A DNA stretch of 64,000 bases from Paenibacillus mucilaginosus 3016 (GCF_000250655.1 NC_016935.1:3738001-3802000), one strand, 5' to 3'; shown: positions 38,465 to 48,506, counted from the stretch's first letter. Made by a program: numbers and translations. Notes: generated from the sequence alone by a model not told the origin.

Positions 38465-38941
38465 ATGTCCAAACACGAGCATGCGCACGAGGTTCAAAGC
38501 ACGATCGACGAAATCGTCGGGGCGATGTCGAGCAAGGGATGGCGGATTACCGACCAGCGCAAGAGTCTGGCGGCCCTTTTCGCCGGCTCCGAAGGCTACC
38601 AGTCCCCCAAGGACGTTTATGAACATATGAGGCAGAAGTACCCCGGTGTCAGCTTCGATACCGTCTACCGCAATCTGCGGCTCCTGAGCGAGATGGGGGT
38701 GCTCGAGCAGATTTATCTTAACGACGGGCTCAAGTTCCGTGCCCGCTGCCAGACCCATCATCACCATCATCTGATCTGTCTTCGCTGCGAGAAGACGATC
38801 CCCTTCGAGTTCTGTCCCATGAAGCAGGTGCCCGGACTGCCGGACGACTTCCAGATCGTTAACCACCGCTTCGAGGTGCTCGGGTACTGCGGCGACTGTT
38901 CGCAGTCGCCAGGGGCGCCGTCCGAAGAGCCGGCCGAGTAA
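38465..38941 (+). CDS. zur: Fur-family metalloregulator, probably Zur
   Basis: The 158-residue protein has a winged helix (GWRITDQRKSLAALFAGSEGYQSPKDVYEHMRQKYPGVSFDTVYRNLRLLSEMGVLEQI). A dimer and metal domain follows with HHHHHLICLRCEKTIPFEFCPM and the pair CGDC near the C-terminus. The cysteine sets C-x2-C and C-x2-C form the structural zinc site of Fur proteins. Adjacency to the His-rich CobW GTPase points to zinc sensing rather than iron or peroxide. AGAGG precedes the ATG; the gene starts 62 bases after the CobW gene, probably co-transcribed. Confidence 0.88.
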   Translation: MSKHEHAHEVQSTIDEIVGAMSSKGWRITDQRKSLAALFAGSEGYQSPKDVYEHMRQKYPGVSFDTVYRNLRLLSEMGVLEQIYLNDGLKFRARCQTHHHHHLICLRCEKTIPFEFCPMKQVPGLPDDFQIVNHRFEVLGYCGDCSQSPGAPSEEPAE

Positions 38942-39041
38942 GAGCGGTCCCGGGATTTGCGCGGCACCGTTCTTGTCCCAGGCCCATACCCATGCTCCAG
39001 GCAAAGGATAAGCGAACCGTAGGTCCCCATACGCAAGATCC

Positions 39042-39095
39042 AGCCTTCATCTTCGTCTCTCTTTTCGGGAGAGCACGGGATGAAGGCTTTTTTTT
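39042..39095 (+). terminator. Rho-independent terminator after zur
   Basis: AGCCTTCATC (39042-39051) pairs exactly with GATGAAGGCT (39079-39088), with an inner CTCTC/GAGAG stem, followed by eight T residues. Confidence 0.9.
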
Positions 39096-39135
39096 GTGCT
39101 TCCAAAAAGGAAGGTATAATTTTCTAAAAAACCGA

Positions 39136-39165
39136 TTGACAGGACAGGAGCCCCGATGCTAAGAT
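39136..39165 (+). promoter_or_regulatory. Putative promoter of the sulfate transporter operon
   Basis: Consensus TTGACA (39136-39141), spacer 18, TAAGAT (39160-39165), 149 bases before the sbp start. The long leader has no recognised S-box or T-box. Confidence 0.6.
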
Positions 39166-39313
39166 ACGCAATAACAAAGTAAGTTTATCGGAATTATGAA
39201 TATGAGTGACCGGTCAACCGGAGCGCATATCTTTTGGCATAGGCTGATATCCGCCTAATCCCATCTGATAAACCATATATAAGAAAATATGATAAATGGG
39301 GAGCGTCACTCTT

Positions 39314-40411
39314 ATGAAGCGTACACAAAGAAGCCTGCTGGCTCGATTCGGAAGATTCTCGGCATTGACCGTACTGGCCTTGTCCCTTGCAGGCGTCACC
39401 GCCTGCGGCAGCAAGGAAACCTCGTCCGGCACCGCACCGGCGGCGGGCGATGGGGCCAAACCGGCAGCCTCGGCGAAGCCGGTGGAACTGCTCAACGTAT
39501 CCTACGATCCGACCCGCGAGCTGTATGTATCCTTCAACAAAGCGTTCCAGGCGTACTGGAAGAAGGAGAAGGGGCAGGACGTCACGTTCAAGCAGTCCCA
39601 TGGCGGCTCCGGCAAGCAGGGCCGCTCGGTGATCGACGGTCTGGAAGCGGACGTGGTCACTCTCGCTCTTGCCTACGACATCGACGCGGTGCAGAAGGCC
39701 GGCCTGATCGAAGCGGGCTGGGAGAAGGAGCTGAAGGACAACGCTTCGCCTTATACCTCGACGATCGTGTTCCTCGTGAAGAAGGGCAACCCGAAAGGCA
39801 TCAAGGACTGGGACGATCTCATCAAGCCGGGCGTGCAGGTCATCACCCCGAACCCGAAGACGTCGGGCGGCGCCCGCTGGAACTATGTGGCGGCCTGGGG
39901 CTATGCGTACCAGAAGAACAACAAGGATGAGGCGAAAGCGAAGGAGTTCGTGCAGGCCCTCTACAAGAACGTGCCGGTGCTCGATTCCGGAGCCCGTGAT
40001 TCGACAACGACGTTCGTGCAGCGCGGGATCGGCGACGTGCTGATCGCCTGGGAGAATGAAGCTTATCTCTCCATTAATGAATTCGGCAAGGACAAATACG
40101 AGATCGTTACGCCTTCGGTCTCCGTGCTCGCCGAGCCTCCGGTTGCCGTAGTCGACAAGGTGGTTGACAAGAAAGGCACCCGCGAGGTGGCCAAAGCGTA
40201 CCTTGAATACCTGTATTCGGAAGAAGGCCAGGAGATTGCGGCGAAGAACTATTACCGTCCGCGCCTCGAATCGGTGGCGAAGAAATACGAGAACCAGTTC
40301 AGCAAGGTGAACCTCTTCACGATCAACGACGAGCCGTTCGGCGGCTGGACGAAGACGCAGACGACCCATTTTAACGACGGCGGCATTTTCGACCAGATCT
40401 ATAAGCCGTAA
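39314..40411 (+). CDS. sbp: Sulfate/thiosulfate ABC transporter, substrate-binding lipoprotein
   Basis: The 365-residue type II binding protein has a lipoprotein signal ending VTAC and a low-complexity linker to about residue 55. The mature domain starts at [13 protein letters not shown], the hallmark of sulfate binders (SYDPTRE), followed by QSHGGSGKQ and [12 protein letters not shown]; the anion is held by backbone and Ser/Gly/Trp contacts in this family. Two starts are possible; ATG 39314 has GGGGAG nine bases upstream. It is the first gene of the sulfate uptake operon with cysT, cysW and cysA. Confidence 0.95.
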   Translation: MKRTQRSLLARFGRFSALTVLALSLAGVTACGSKETSSGTAPAAGDGAKPAASAKPVELLNVSYDPTRELYVSFNKAFQAYWKKEKGQDVTFKQSHGGSGKQGRSVIDGLEADVVTLALAYDIDAVQKAGLIEAGWEKELKDNASPYTSTIVFLVKKGNPKGIKDWDDLIKPGVQVITPNPKTSGGARWNYVAAWGYAYQKNNKDEAKAKEFVQALYKNVPVLDSGARDSTTTFVQRGIGDVLIAWENEAYLSINEFGKDKYEIVTPSVSVLAEPPVAVVDKVVDKKGTREVAKAYLEYLYSEEGQEIAAKNYYRPRLESVAKKYENQFSKVNLFTINDEPFGGWTKTQTTHFNDGGIFDQIYKP

Positions 40412-40471
40412 CCTGCGTCGTCAGCACCCCAGAATGACAGAATTTTATTAAGGAACGGGAGAACGATATCC

Positions 40472-41308
40472 ATGGCAAAAGCTTGGAAAGAGCGCAGTAT
40501 TCTACCCGGGTTCGGACTTTCGATGGGTTATACTGTCATGTATCTCAGCCTGATCGTCCTCTTCCCCCTGTCGGCGATCTTCATTAAGACATCGGGCATG
40601 GGATGGGATAAGTTCTGGGAAACAATTCTTGACCCTCGGGTCATCGCGGCTTACAAGATCAGCTTCGGCACCGCGTTCGGTGCGGCCCTCATCAATTCCA
40701 TTTTTGGGTTTATCGTCGCCTGGGTGCTCGTGCGTTACCAATTCCCGGGCCGGAAGCTGGTCGATGCACTGGTGGATCTGCCTTTCGCACTGCCGACCGC
40801 TGTGGCCGGGATTGCGCTGACGACAATCTATTCGCAGAACGGCTGGATCGGTTCGCTGCTTGAGCCGCATGGCATCAAGATCGCCTTCACGCCGCTTGGC
40901 ATCATGCTGGCTCTGACGTTTATCGGCATCCCGTTCGTGGTGCGGACGCTGCAGCCGGTGATGGAGGAGCTCGACAAGGAAGTGGAAGAAGCGGCCGTCT
41001 CGCTGGGCGCCGGAAGGTGGCGCACCTTCACGAAGGTCATCTTCCCGGCCCTGTTCCCATCGCTCCTGACCGGATTCACGCTGGCCTTCGCCCGCGCGGT
41101 CGGAGAGTACGGCTCAGTCGTCTTCATCTCCGGCAACATGCCGATGAAGACCGAGATTGCTCCGCTGCTCATCATGACGAAGCTTGAGCAGTACGACTAT
41201 GCGGGGGCTACGGCGATTGCGCTGGTCATGCTCGTCATCTCCTTCATCACCCTGCTGATTATCAATCTGCTGCAGTGGCGGGCGAACCGTCATGTCACCT
41301 CAGCATAG
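40472..41308 (+). CDS. cysT: Sulfate ABC transporter permease CysT
   Basis: The 278-residue protein has six or so helices. The EAA loop reads [30 protein letters not shown], the cytoplasmic contact for the ATPase. Sequence around [25 protein letters not shown] is typical of CysT/CysU. It begins 60 bases after the binding protein and is followed 21 bases later by the partner permease. Confidence 0.95.
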   Translation: MAKAWKERSILPGFGLSMGYTVMYLSLIVLFPLSAIFIKTSGMGWDKFWETILDPRVIAAYKISFGTAFGAALINSIFGFIVAWVLVRYQFPGRKLVDALVDLPFALPTAVAGIALTTIYSQNGWIGSLLEPHGIKIAFTPLGIMLALTFIGIPFVVRTLQPVMEELDKEVEEAAVSLGAGRWRTFTKVIFPALFPSLLTGFTLAFARAVGEYGSVVFISGNMPMKTEIAPLLIMTKLEQYDYAGATAIALVMLVISFITLLIINLLQWRANRHVTSA

Positions 41309-41329
41309 CGTGAAGGAGGAGGAGAGAGC

Positions 41330-42214
41330 ATGGCCGGTTATGTAGCCACCGCCGTCCGCACCAAGACGGCTGCCGCCGGGAGACCCCGGCATATAACGGA
41401 ATCCGGACTCGTCCGGGGGATTCTGATCACGATTGCCCTGCTGTTCCTGGGGTTCCTGCTGATTCTGCCGCTTGTCAGCATCTTCGTCGAAGCCTTCCGC
41501 AAGGGCTGGGAGGTGTACGAGGCGGCGCTGGTCGAAGCGGATGCGGCCGCAGCGATCCGCCTGACGCTCACCGTGGCGGCGATCGCGGTCCCGCTGAACC
41601 TGGTGTTCGGGGTTGCGGCCGCTTGGGCGATCACGAAGTTCCGCTTCAAGGGCAAGAACCTGCTCATCACGCTGATTGACCTGCCTTTTGCCGTATCCCC
41701 GGTCATCTCGGGCCTGATCTTCGTCCTCCTGTTCGGGGCGAAGGGCTGGTTCGGGCCGTGGCTTCAGGAGAACGACATCAAGATCATCTTCGCCCTGCCG
41801 GGCATCGTGCTGGCCACGATCTTCGTCACCTTCCCCTTCGTCGCCCGGGAGCTGCTTCCGGTGATGCAGGCGCAGGGAACGCTCGAGGAAGAAGCCGCCG
41901 TCACCCTGGGGGCCAAGGGATGGCGGATCTTCTGGAAGGTGACGCTGCCGAATATCAAGTGGGGACTGCTCTACGGCGTGATTCTCTGCAATGCGAGAGC
42001 GATGGGCGAGTTCGGCGCCGTCTCCGTGGTCTCGGGCCATATCCGGGGGGCGACGAACACGATGCCGCTGCACATTCAGATTCTGTACAACGAATATAAT
42101 TTTGCGGGTTCCTTCGCCATGGCGTCCCTGCTGGTACTTCTCGCTGTGGTTACCCTGGCGGTCAAGAGCATCATCGAGTGGAAACATGGGCAGCAGCGCC
42201 CGGAGGAGGAGTAA
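41330..42214 (+). CDS. cysW: Sulfate ABC transporter permease CysW
   Basis: The 294-residue permease is homologous to CysT with a longer cytosolic N-terminus. The EAA loop EEEAAVTLGAKGWRIFWKVTLPNIKWGLLYG is intact, and LPFAVSPVISGLIFVLLFG marks the CysW branch. GAAGGAGGAGGAG gives a strong ribosome binding site. It pairs with CysT in the membrane to form the channel. Confidence 0.95.
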   Translation: MAGYVATAVRTKTAAAGRPRHITESGLVRGILITIALLFLGFLLILPLVSIFVEAFRKGWEVYEAALVEADAAAAIRLTLTVAAIAVPLNLVFGVAAAWAITKFRFKGKNLLITLIDLPFAVSPVISGLIFVLLFGAKGWFGPWLQENDIKIIFALPGIVLATIFVTFPFVARELLPVMQAQGTLEEEAAVTLGAKGWRIFWKVTLPNIKWGLLYGVILCNARAMGEFGAVSVVSGHIRGATNTMPLHIQILYNEYNFAGSFAMASLLVLLAVVTLAVKSIIEWKHGQQRPEEE

Positions 42215-42218
42215 GAAC

Positions 42219-43280
42219 ATGCATATCGAGGCCAGACACTTGACGAAAAGCTTTGGCAGCTTCCGGGCGACGGATAACGTAAGCTTCGGTATAGAGAAAG
42301 GAAAGCTGATCGGCCTGCTGGGCCCGAGCGGCGGAGGCAAGACAACGATCCTGCGGATGCTCGCCGGGCTCGAGGAGCCCGACAGCGGCGATATCCTGTT
42401 CCATGGGCAGCGGGTCAACGACCTGGCGCCGCAGGCCCGGGGCATCGGCTTCGTCTTCCAGAACTATGCGCTGTTCCGGCATATGACCGTATTCGATAAC
42501 ATCGCCTTTGGGCTGACCGTGCAGAAGAAGAGCAAGGCGCAGATCAAGGCCCGGGTGGAGGAGCTCATCGAGCTCACCGGGCTGAAGGGCCTCACCGGCC
42601 GGCTGCCGCACCAGCTCTCCGGCGGACAGCGCCAGCGGGTCGCGTTCGCCCGGGCCATTGCGCCGGAGCCGCAGCTGCTGCTGCTCGACGAGCCGTTCGC
42701 GGCCATCGACGCCAAGGTCCGCAAGGAGCTGCGGACGTGGCTCAAAGAGATGATCGACCGCGTAGGGATCACGACGATCTTCGTTACCCACGACCAGGAG
42801 GAAGCGGTCGAGGTGGCGGACCAGATCATGATCATCAACCACGGACGGCTCGAGCAGCAGGGAACGCCGATCGAGATCTACAAGAAGCCGCGCACGCCGT
42901 TCGTCGCCGGGTTTATCGGCGAATCGAACCAGCTGGGGGACATCTCGAACCTGAAGGGCTTCGAGGCGGACCTGCTGCCGAACGCCAGGGCGATCATCCG
43001 TCCCGAGTTCATCGAGATCGGACGGCCGGGTGAGGTATCTTATCCTTCGGCGGCCGAGCAGGGCACGGTGAAGCAGGTCTACTTCCGCGGGATCAACTGG
43101 CAGGTGGAAGTGGAGGTCGAAGGCGACAGGCTGTTCGCCTACCGGTCGCCGGAGCTGCCGGAGCTGAAGATCGGCGAGCAGGTGCAGGTGCTGATCCACC
43201 GGGTCTACCTGTTCAACGAGCAGGATCAGCTTACCCAGGAGAACGGGCTCAAAGGCGATCCGATGCCGGTGCACATTTAA
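42219..43280 (+). CDS. cysA: Sulfate ABC transporter ATPase CysA
   Basis: The start ATG 42219 lies four bases after cysW with GGAGGAGGAG upstream; 353 residues. Walker A is GPSGGGKTT near 37, the Q-loop is VFQNYALF, the signature is LSGGQRQR, Walker B is LLLLDEPFAAIDAK and the H-loop is VTHDQEEA. A regulatory C-terminal domain (about 240-353) resembles the TOBE domain of sulfate importers and could mediate sulfur-status control. It completes the SulT-type operon. Confidence 0.96.
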   Translation: MHIEARHLTKSFGSFRATDNVSFGIEKGKLIGLLGPSGGGKTTILRMLAGLEEPDSGDILFHGQRVNDLAPQARGIGFVFQNYALFRHMTVFDNIAFGLTVQKKSKAQIKARVEELIELTGLKGLTGRLPHQLSGGQRQRVAFARAIAPEPQLLLLDEPFAAIDAKVRKELRTWLKEMIDRVGITTIFVTHDQEEAVEVADQIMIINHGRLEQQGTPIEIYKKPRTPFVAGFIGESNQLGDISNLKGFEADLLPNARAIIRPEFIEIGRPGEVSYPSAAEQGTVKQVYFRGINWQVEVEVEGDRLFAYRSPELPELKIGEQVQVLIHRVYLFNEQDQLTQENGLKGDPMPVHI

Positions 43281-43459
43281 CCGCAGAACACTGCGGACGG
43301 CAGGGCTGACAGGCGGCCTGCACGGGAACAATGGGTTATGATGGCCGGGCGTTTATAGGGCGGGCCGGCCCACGAAGGCCCCTGCAGTCCGGGCCGTCCG
43401 CTCCATAGCGCACGAGGGCGCCATCCTCAGGTTACTTCTTTTCTGAAAGGGGCATAAGC

Positions 43460-44290
43460 ATGGAACATCATATCACGATACGCAGCACAGAAGGGCTCGA
43501 GCTCGCTGCTACGCTGCATTACCCCGAAGGGGAAGGAGCTGCCGGGAGGACGTGCGGGAAGTACCCGGTGATCATCATCGCCCACGGCTTCGTAGGCACA
43601 CGCATCGGCGTGGACCGGCTGTTCGTCCTGGCCGCCCGGGAGTTCGCCAAGACCGGCTACATGGTGCTCCGCTTCGATTACGGCGGATGCGGGGAGAGCA
43701 CCGGCGAGTACGGGGCCGGGGGCCTCGATTCGATGATCGACCAGACGCGCAGTGTCATCGACTATGTGCTCGACATCGACTGCGTCGATCCGCAGCGGGT
43801 CATCCTGCTGGGACACAGCCTGGGAGGCGCCGTATCGGTGCTCACCGCGGCCCGCGACAAGCGGATCAAGACGCTGGTCCTCTGGTCGGCGGTAGGCTAC
43901 CCGTTCAACGACATCGTAGGGATCACCGGCAAAGCCGCTTACGAAGAGGCGGTGCAGAAAGGCTCTGTCGACTACCTGGGCTATTCGCTCCAGCCGGTGT
44001 TCTTCGAATCGCTGCAGAAGCATCAGCCGTTCGAGCAGCTTCGCAAATTCAACGGCGACGTGCTGCTCGTGCACGGTACGGCCGACGAGGTCATTCCGGT
44101 CGATTACTGCTTCCTGTTCCAGAAGCTGTTCTGGCTGCGGAGCCAGGGCCAGTGCGACAAGGAAGTGATTTTCCAGGCGGACCACACCTTCACCGGTGCG
44201 AAAGCGAAAGCGCAGCTGCTGAGCAAGACCCGCGACTGGCTGCTCTATATCGACAAGCGCAAGCAGGAGTGGAACGACTGGACGATTTGA
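43460..44290 (+). CDS. Alpha/beta hydrolase, cinnamoyl-esterase-like
   Basis: The 276-residue hydrolase has an oxyanion region HGFVGTRIG, the nucleophile elbow GHSLGG (Ser near 118), an Asp in HGTADEVIP and a His in FQADHTF, so the catalytic triad is complete. The FDYGGCGESTGEYG loop is typical of the BAAT/feruloyl-esterase-like cluster. There is no signal peptide, so it acts in the cytosol. A GAAAGGGGC site lies before the ATG. No functional link to the sulfur genes around it is evident. Confidence 0.9.
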   Translation: MEHHITIRSTEGLELAATLHYPEGEGAAGRTCGKYPVIIIAHGFVGTRIGVDRLFVLAAREFAKTGYMVLRFDYGGCGESTGEYGAGGLDSMIDQTRSVIDYVLDIDCVDPQRVILLGHSLGGAVSVLTAARDKRIKTLVLWSAVGYPFNDIVGITGKAAYEEAVQKGSVDYLGYSLQPVFFESLQKHQPFEQLRKFNGDVLLVHGTADEVIPVDYCFLFQKLFWLRSQGQCDKEVIFQADHTFTGAKAKAQLLSKTRDWLLYIDKRKQEWNDWTI

Positions 44291-44456
44291 CGCAGGGCAT
44301 CATTCCGGTGCAGGATGCAGGTAGAGGGCCATCGAGTAAAGGTTAACCCAGGTGAACGCTTACGGTTCCATGGAACGTGATGTGGGCGTTTCTCCTTCAC
44401 ATATAAAGCCGACTAAACACATAGGAATATAATAAAAATTCCCGGAGGGATGCAGA

Positions 44457-44660
44457 ATGGCTAAGCCGCTGGATGTAGATGAATTGTGGACGAAACGGAT
44501 TATCGGAAGTGTTAACGGGCTGGAATACGGTACCGTTCAGATCGTAGTACATGACGGACGAATTGTGCAGATCGAGAGAACGGAACGCAAGCGGTTTGAA
44601 TCCGACACGGCCTCCCAGCGGACTGCTGCTGAACCGAAGCAGCACAAGCGGACACCTTAG
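44457..44660 (+). CDS. YezD-like DUF2292 protein
   Basis: This 67-residue protein has the DUF2292 core IIGSVNGLEYGTVQIVVHDGRIVQIERTERKRF and a polar tail. YezD-type genes are commonly found in sulfur-assimilation clusters of Firmicutes; here it sits between sulfate and sulfonate uptake genes. GGAGGGATG lies upstream. The 5' region holds GGAAT-N9-ATTCC at 44424-44442, an inverted repeat that may be a CymR-type site (unproven). Confidence 0.88.
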   Translation: MAKPLDVDELWTKRIIGSVNGLEYGTVQIVVHDGRIVQIERTERKRFESDTASQRTAAEPKQHKRTP

Positions 44661-44704
44661 CCCTTCCGAACAAGCAAGCCAACGACATCCAGAAGCAGCC
44701 CGAA

Positions 44705-44724
44705 GATCAGGCGGGTGCCTGATC
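44705..44724 (+). promoter_or_regulatory. Perfect hairpin in the ssu leader
   Basis: GATCAGGC-GGGT-GCCTGATC: eight perfect pairs with a four-base loop, 60 bases before the terminator-like hairpin at 44784. It has no T-run, so it is not itself a terminator. Confidence 0.5.
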
Positions 44725-44783
44725 ATGAAGAAATCAGATAGAACGAACCGCCAACTGAATCAGCAGGGTCTACCGGACCGCCG

Positions 44784-44846
44784 GAGACCTCCCGAAGTGA
44801 CGCAGTGCCGCATAGAGGCCGCTGCGACTTCAGGAGGTCTCTTTTG
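44784..44846 (+). terminator. Terminator or attenuator between yezD and ssuE
   Basis: GAGACCTCC plus GAAGT on the left pair with ACTTC plus GGAGGTCTC on the right, enclosing a CGCAG/CTGCG inner stem, followed by TTTTGC. It stands 45 bases before ssuE, so it either ends the yezD transcript or attenuates read-through into the ssu genes. Confidence 0.75.
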
Positions 44847-44890
44847 CTGTATCCCAATAATCCAAAGCCAACCGAAGGAGACCAGCCATT

Positions 44891-45475
44891 ATGCCAACCA
44901 TTGCGATCATTTCCGGAAGTCCGTCCCCCAGCTCCCGCCTGAACGGAGTGCTGCAAAGTGTCGAAGCGAAGCTGAAGGAAGCGGGCATCGAGCTGGAATG
45001 GGTGCACGTGCACCAGCTTCCGCCCGAGGATCTCGTCTATACGAAGTTTGATTCCCCTTCGATTATCGAAGCGAACCGCATCGTCGAACGTGCGGCGGGG
45101 GTGGTCGTGGCCACGCCGATCTATAAAGCTTCCTATACGGGCGTGCTCAAGGCTTTCCTTGATCTGATCCCGCAGAAAGGCCTGGAAGGCAAAGTAATCC
45201 TTCCGCTGGCCATTGGCGGAACGCTCGCTCATCTGCTCGCCATCGACTACGCGCTGAAGCCGGTCTTATCGGCGCTCGGCGCACGCAACCAGCTGCAGGG
45301 CGTGTACGCGCTGGACACCCAGGTGAAGCGGCTGGAGGAAGGCGGCTTTGAGGTTTCGGATGAGCTTGCCGGCCGTCTGCATCAGGCCGCTGCCGATCTC
45401 GCGGGCGAAGTGCGGCTGCTGCACGGAGCCTCCGCCGTATCGAATCCGAATGACGAAGGAGCTGCGACTGCATGA
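44891..45475 (+). CDS. ssuE: NADPH-dependent FMN reductase SsuE
   Basis: The 194-residue flavodoxin-fold reductase supplies FMNH2 to the SsuD monooxygenase. The N-terminal ISGSPSPSSRLNG is the FMN phosphate loop, and TPIYKASYTGVLKAFLDLIPQKGLEGKVILPLAIGG is characteristic of SsuE. It overlaps ssuA by four bases (ATGA). AAGGAG lies ahead of the ATG. Confidence 0.95.
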   Translation: MPTIAIISGSPSPSSRLNGVLQSVEAKLKEAGIELEWVHVHQLPPEDLVYTKFDSPSIIEANRIVERAAGVVVATPIYKASYTGVLKAFLDLIPQKGLEGKVILPLAIGGTLAHLLAIDYALKPVLSALGARNQLQGVYALDTQVKRLEEGGFEVSDELAGRLHQAAADLAGEVRLLHGASAVSNPNDEGAATA

Positions 45476-46485
45476 TTGCCTCGGTGCTGAGAAGAACGCT
45501 TCAAGCCGGTTTACTGATAACGCTGGTTACCGCTCTTGCCGCCTGCGGCACAGCCGCCCCTCAGGGAACGCAGGGGACCGCCCCCGCTGCACAGGAGGCC
45601 AAAGGAGCGGAGCCTTCCGCCAAGGCGAAGGAGGTGCGCATCGGGTTTCAGAAGTACGGGACGATGAACTTCCTCAAGGCGGAAGGGAAGCTGGACGCGC
45701 GTCTGAAGGAAGCGGGCTATACCGTGAACTGGACGGAGTTCCCCGGGGGGCCTCAGCTGCTTGAAGCGCTGAATGTCGGCTCCCTGGACCTCGGGCATAC
45801 CGGGGAAGCGCCGCCGATCTTTGCGCAGGCTGCCGGTGCGCCGCTGGTGTATCTGGCCCACGAGCCGGCAAGCCCGAAGAGCGAGGCGATCCTTGTGCCG
45901 GAGAACTCCCCGCTGAAGAGCGTGGCGGAGCTGAAGGGCAAGAAGGTGGCGCTGAACAAAGGCTCCAACGTGCATTATCTGCTCGTCAAACAGCTGGAGA
46001 AGGCCGGCCTGAAGTACGGTGACATCCAGACCGTCTTCCTCCCTCCGGCCGATGCGCGGGTGGCCTTCGAGCGGGGCAGCGTCGATGCCTGGGTGATCTG
46101 GGATCCGTTCTTCGCGGCAGCCCAGACGGCAACCAAGGCGCGCGTGCTGGCCGACGGGACGGACGTCGTATCGAACCATGAGTTCTATCTTGCTGCCCGC
46201 AGCTTCGCGGAGAATAACCGGGAGGTCACGGCGATTCTGCTCGAAGAGCTGAACAAGGTGGATGAGTGGGCGAAGACGAACCAGGGAGAACTCGCGAAGC
46301 TGCTCTCTCCGCAGCTCGGCATCGATATCCCTTCGCTGGAGACGGCCTCGAAGCGCCGGGAATACGGGGTGCTGCCAATCGACGACAAAGTGATTGCGGA
46401 GCAGCAGAAAATTGCCGACACGTTCCTTCAGGTGGGATTGATTCCGAAGCCGATTCAAGTGAAGGAAGCCGTGCTTTCCAAATAA
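45472..46485 (+). CDS. ssuA: Aliphatic sulfonate-binding lipoprotein SsuA
   Basis: The 337-residue protein has a lipoprotein signal ending LAAC and the SsuA/TauA fold: VRIGFQKYGTMNFLKAEG, EFPGGPQLLEALNVGSLDLGHTGEAPPIFAQAAG, KGKKVALNKGSNVHYLLVKQLEKAGL and VDAWVIWDPFFAAAQ are close to known alkanesulfonate binders. It is the only sulfonate binding protein among two sets of permease/ATPase genes here. Confidence 0.95.
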   Translation: MIASVLRRTLQAGLLITLVTALAACGTAAPQGTQGTAPAAQEAKGAEPSAKAKEVRIGFQKYGTMNFLKAEGKLDARLKEAGYTVNWTEFPGGPQLLEALNVGSLDLGHTGEAPPIFAQAAGAPLVYLAHEPASPKSEAILVPENSPLKSVAELKGKKVALNKGSNVHYLLVKQLEKAGLKYGDIQTVFLPPADARVAFERGSVDAWVIWDPFFAAAQTATKARVLADGTDVVSNHEFYLAARSFAENNREVTAILLEELNKVDEWAKTNQGELAKLLSPQLGIDIPSLETASKRREYGVLPIDDKVIAEQQKIADTFLQVGLIPKPIQVKEAVLSK

Positions 46486-46551
46486 AGAAAGCGGCACAGC
46501 CGCATACGCACCGACAGACTCAAACATGAGATGAAGAGAGGACGATGGAGC

Positions 46552-47727
46552 ATGGAAGTATTCTGGTTTATCCCGACACACGGGGACGGACGTTATTTGG
46601 GGACGAACAAGGGAGCAAGAGCGGTGGATTATCACTATATGCGCCAGATTGCGCAGGCGGCGGACCAGCTCGGCTACGGGGGCGTGCTGCTGCCGACGGG
46701 CAAGTCCTGCGAAGACGCGTGGATCGTGGCCTCCTCGCTTGTGCCGGCTACGGAGCGGCTGAAGTTTCTCGTTGCCGTCAGACCGGGCCTCATGTCTCCG
46801 ACGCTGTCGGCCAGAATGGCGGCAACCCTGGACCGCATCTCCGGGGGGCGGCTGCTGATCAACGTGGTGACGGGCGGCGATCCGGTGGAGCTTGCGGGTG
46901 ACGGACTGTTCCTGGATCACACAGCCCGCTACGATCTCACCGATGAATTCCTGGAGATCTGGAGAAGGGAGCTGGCCGGCGAGGAAGTCACCTATGAAGG
47001 CAGGCACCTGCAGGTAGAGGGCGGCAAAGTGCTGTATCCTCCGCTGCAGGGCCCGTACCCGCCGCTGTACTTCGGAGGCTCTTCGATTGCGGCACAGCAG
47101 GTGGCTGCAGATCACATCGACGTATACCTGACATGGGGCGAGCCGCCGGCGCAGGTGGAGGAGAAGATCCGCACGATGCGCGCTCTGGCCGCCGAGAAGG
47201 GCCGGACACTCCGCTTCGGCATCCGTCTGCACGTGATCGTCCGGGAGACGGCGGAAGCGGCATGGGGAGCGGCGGATGAGCTAATCTCCCACCTCGACGA
47301 GGAGACCATCGCGAATGCGCAGAAGGTATTCGCCCGCTTCGACTCCGAAGGCCAGCGGCGGATGAGCGAGCTGCATGGAGGCGACCGGAGCAAGCTGGAG
47401 ATCTCGCCGAACCTGTGGTCCGGCATAGGGCTCGTGCGCGGCGGTGCGGGAACGGCGCTGGTCGGCGATCCGGAGACGGTGGCCGCCCGGATGAAGGAAT
47501 ACGCGGATCTGGGCATCGAGACGTTCATTCTGTCGGGCTATCCGCACCTGGAGGAGGCCTACCGCTTTGCGGAGCTCGTGTTCCCGCTCCTGCCGCTGAA
47601 GGAGCAGGAGGGAGCCCGCCGCAGCACAGGCGCCAAGAACATCTCGCCGTTCGGCGAAATCGTGGCGAACAATGAGCTGCCGAAGCAGGATGCGGCGGCC
47701 GGCAGGGAAGAGGTGCACGCGAAGTGA
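46552..47727 (+). CDS. ssuD: FMNH2-dependent alkanesulfonate monooxygenase SsuD
   Basis: The 391-residue luciferase-like TIM-barrel enzyme releases sulfite from alkanesulfonates using FMNH2 and O2. The start ATG 46552 gives [17 protein letters not shown], which matches the known N-terminus of SsuD; the frame upstream to 46531 does not. Visible are [64 protein letters not shown] and the flexible-loop region with [17 protein letters not shown]. The stop overlaps the ssuC start. Confidence 0.96.
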   Translation: MEVFWFIPTHGDGRYLGTNKGARAVDYHYMRQIAQAADQLGYGGVLLPTGKSCEDAWIVASSLVPATERLKFLVAVRPGLMSPTLSARMAATLDRISGGRLLINVVTGGDPVELAGDGLFLDHTARYDLTDEFLEIWRRELAGEEVTYEGRHLQVEGGKVLYPPLQGPYPPLYFGGSSIAAQQVAADHIDVYLTWGEPPAQVEEKIRTMRALAAEKGRTLRFGIRLHVIVRETAEAAWGAADELISHLDEETIANAQKVFARFDSEGQRRMSELHGGDRSKLEISPNLWSGIGLVRGGAGTALVGDPETVAARMKEYADLGIETFILSGYPHLEEAYRFAELVFPLLPLKEQEGARRSTGAKNISPFGEIVANNELPKQDAAAGREEVHAK

Positions 47728-48506
47728 AGGCGGCCTTGCGACTTTCGCGTGCTGCGGAACTCCTGCCCTGGCTTGTGCCCGTCCTCCTGATCGCAGTGTG
47801 GCAGCTTCTCGGCCAGACCGGCGTGATATCGACGCGTACGCTCCCGACACCGGTGCAGGTGGTGGAGGCGCTCGTGCTGCTGATCCAGAAGGGAACGATC
47901 TTCACTTATATCGCCGTGAGCACGAAGCGGGCGTTCCTGGGCTTCGCGATCGGCGGGGGCATCGGCTTCCTGCTCGGGCTTGTTAACGGCATGTCTCCGC
48001 TGCTGGAGAAGCTGACGGACTCCTCCATGCAGATGATCCGCAATATCCCGCACCTGGCTCTCATTCCGCTGGTCATCCTGTGGTTCGGCATCGGCGAAGA
48101 GGCGAAGCTGTTCCTGGTGGCGCTCGGCGTCTCCTTCCCGGTCTATCTCAACACGTTCCACGGCATCCGTTCCGTAGACCCGGGACTGATCGAGATGGGC
48201 CGCGTGTACGGCCTCAAGGGGCCGGCACTGTTCTGGAAGGTGATTCTCCCGGGCGCGCTGCCGAGCATCCTTGTCGGCGTCCGCTATGCGCTCGGCATCA
48301 TGTGGATTACGCTGATTGTCGCCGAGACGATCTCGGCGGATTCGGGGATCGGCTATATGGCGATGAACGCGAGGGAATTCATGCAGATGGACGTCGTCGT
48401 CCTCAGCATCCTGATCTATGCCCTGCTCGGCAAGCTGTCCGACGTGGCGGCGAAGCTGCTTGAGAAGCAGTGGCTGCAGTGGCATCCGAACTTCAAGAAA
48501 GCCTGA
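47724..48506 (+). CDS. ssuC: Sulfonate ABC transporter permease SsuC (first set)
   Basis: The GTG start is buried in the ssuD stop (GTGA overlap); 260 residues and about six helices. The contact loop reads [40 protein letters not shown], as expected for the SsuC/TauC branch, with [17 protein letters not shown] near the end. It forms the channel with SsuB encoded directly downstream. Confidence 0.94.
   Translation: MKAALRLSRAAELLPWLVPVLLIAVWQLLGQTGVISTRTLPTPVQVVEALVLLIQKGTIFTYIAVSTKRAFLGFAIGGGIGFLLGLVNGMSPLLEKLTDSSMQMIRNIPHLALIPLVILWFGIGEEAKLFLVALGVSFPVYLNTFHGIRSVDPGLIEMGRVYGLKGPALFWKVILPGALPSILVGVRYALGIMWITLIVAETISADSGIGYMAMNAREFMQMDVVVLSILIYALLGKLSDVAAKLLEKQWLQWHPNFKKA

Noticed and set aside
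39166-39313. Possible S-box or other sulfur riboswitch in the sulfate operon leader
   Set aside because: No conserved S-box motifs (such as GATGAAA..CCGGCAACC) or terminator pair are present; only a long plain leader was seen.
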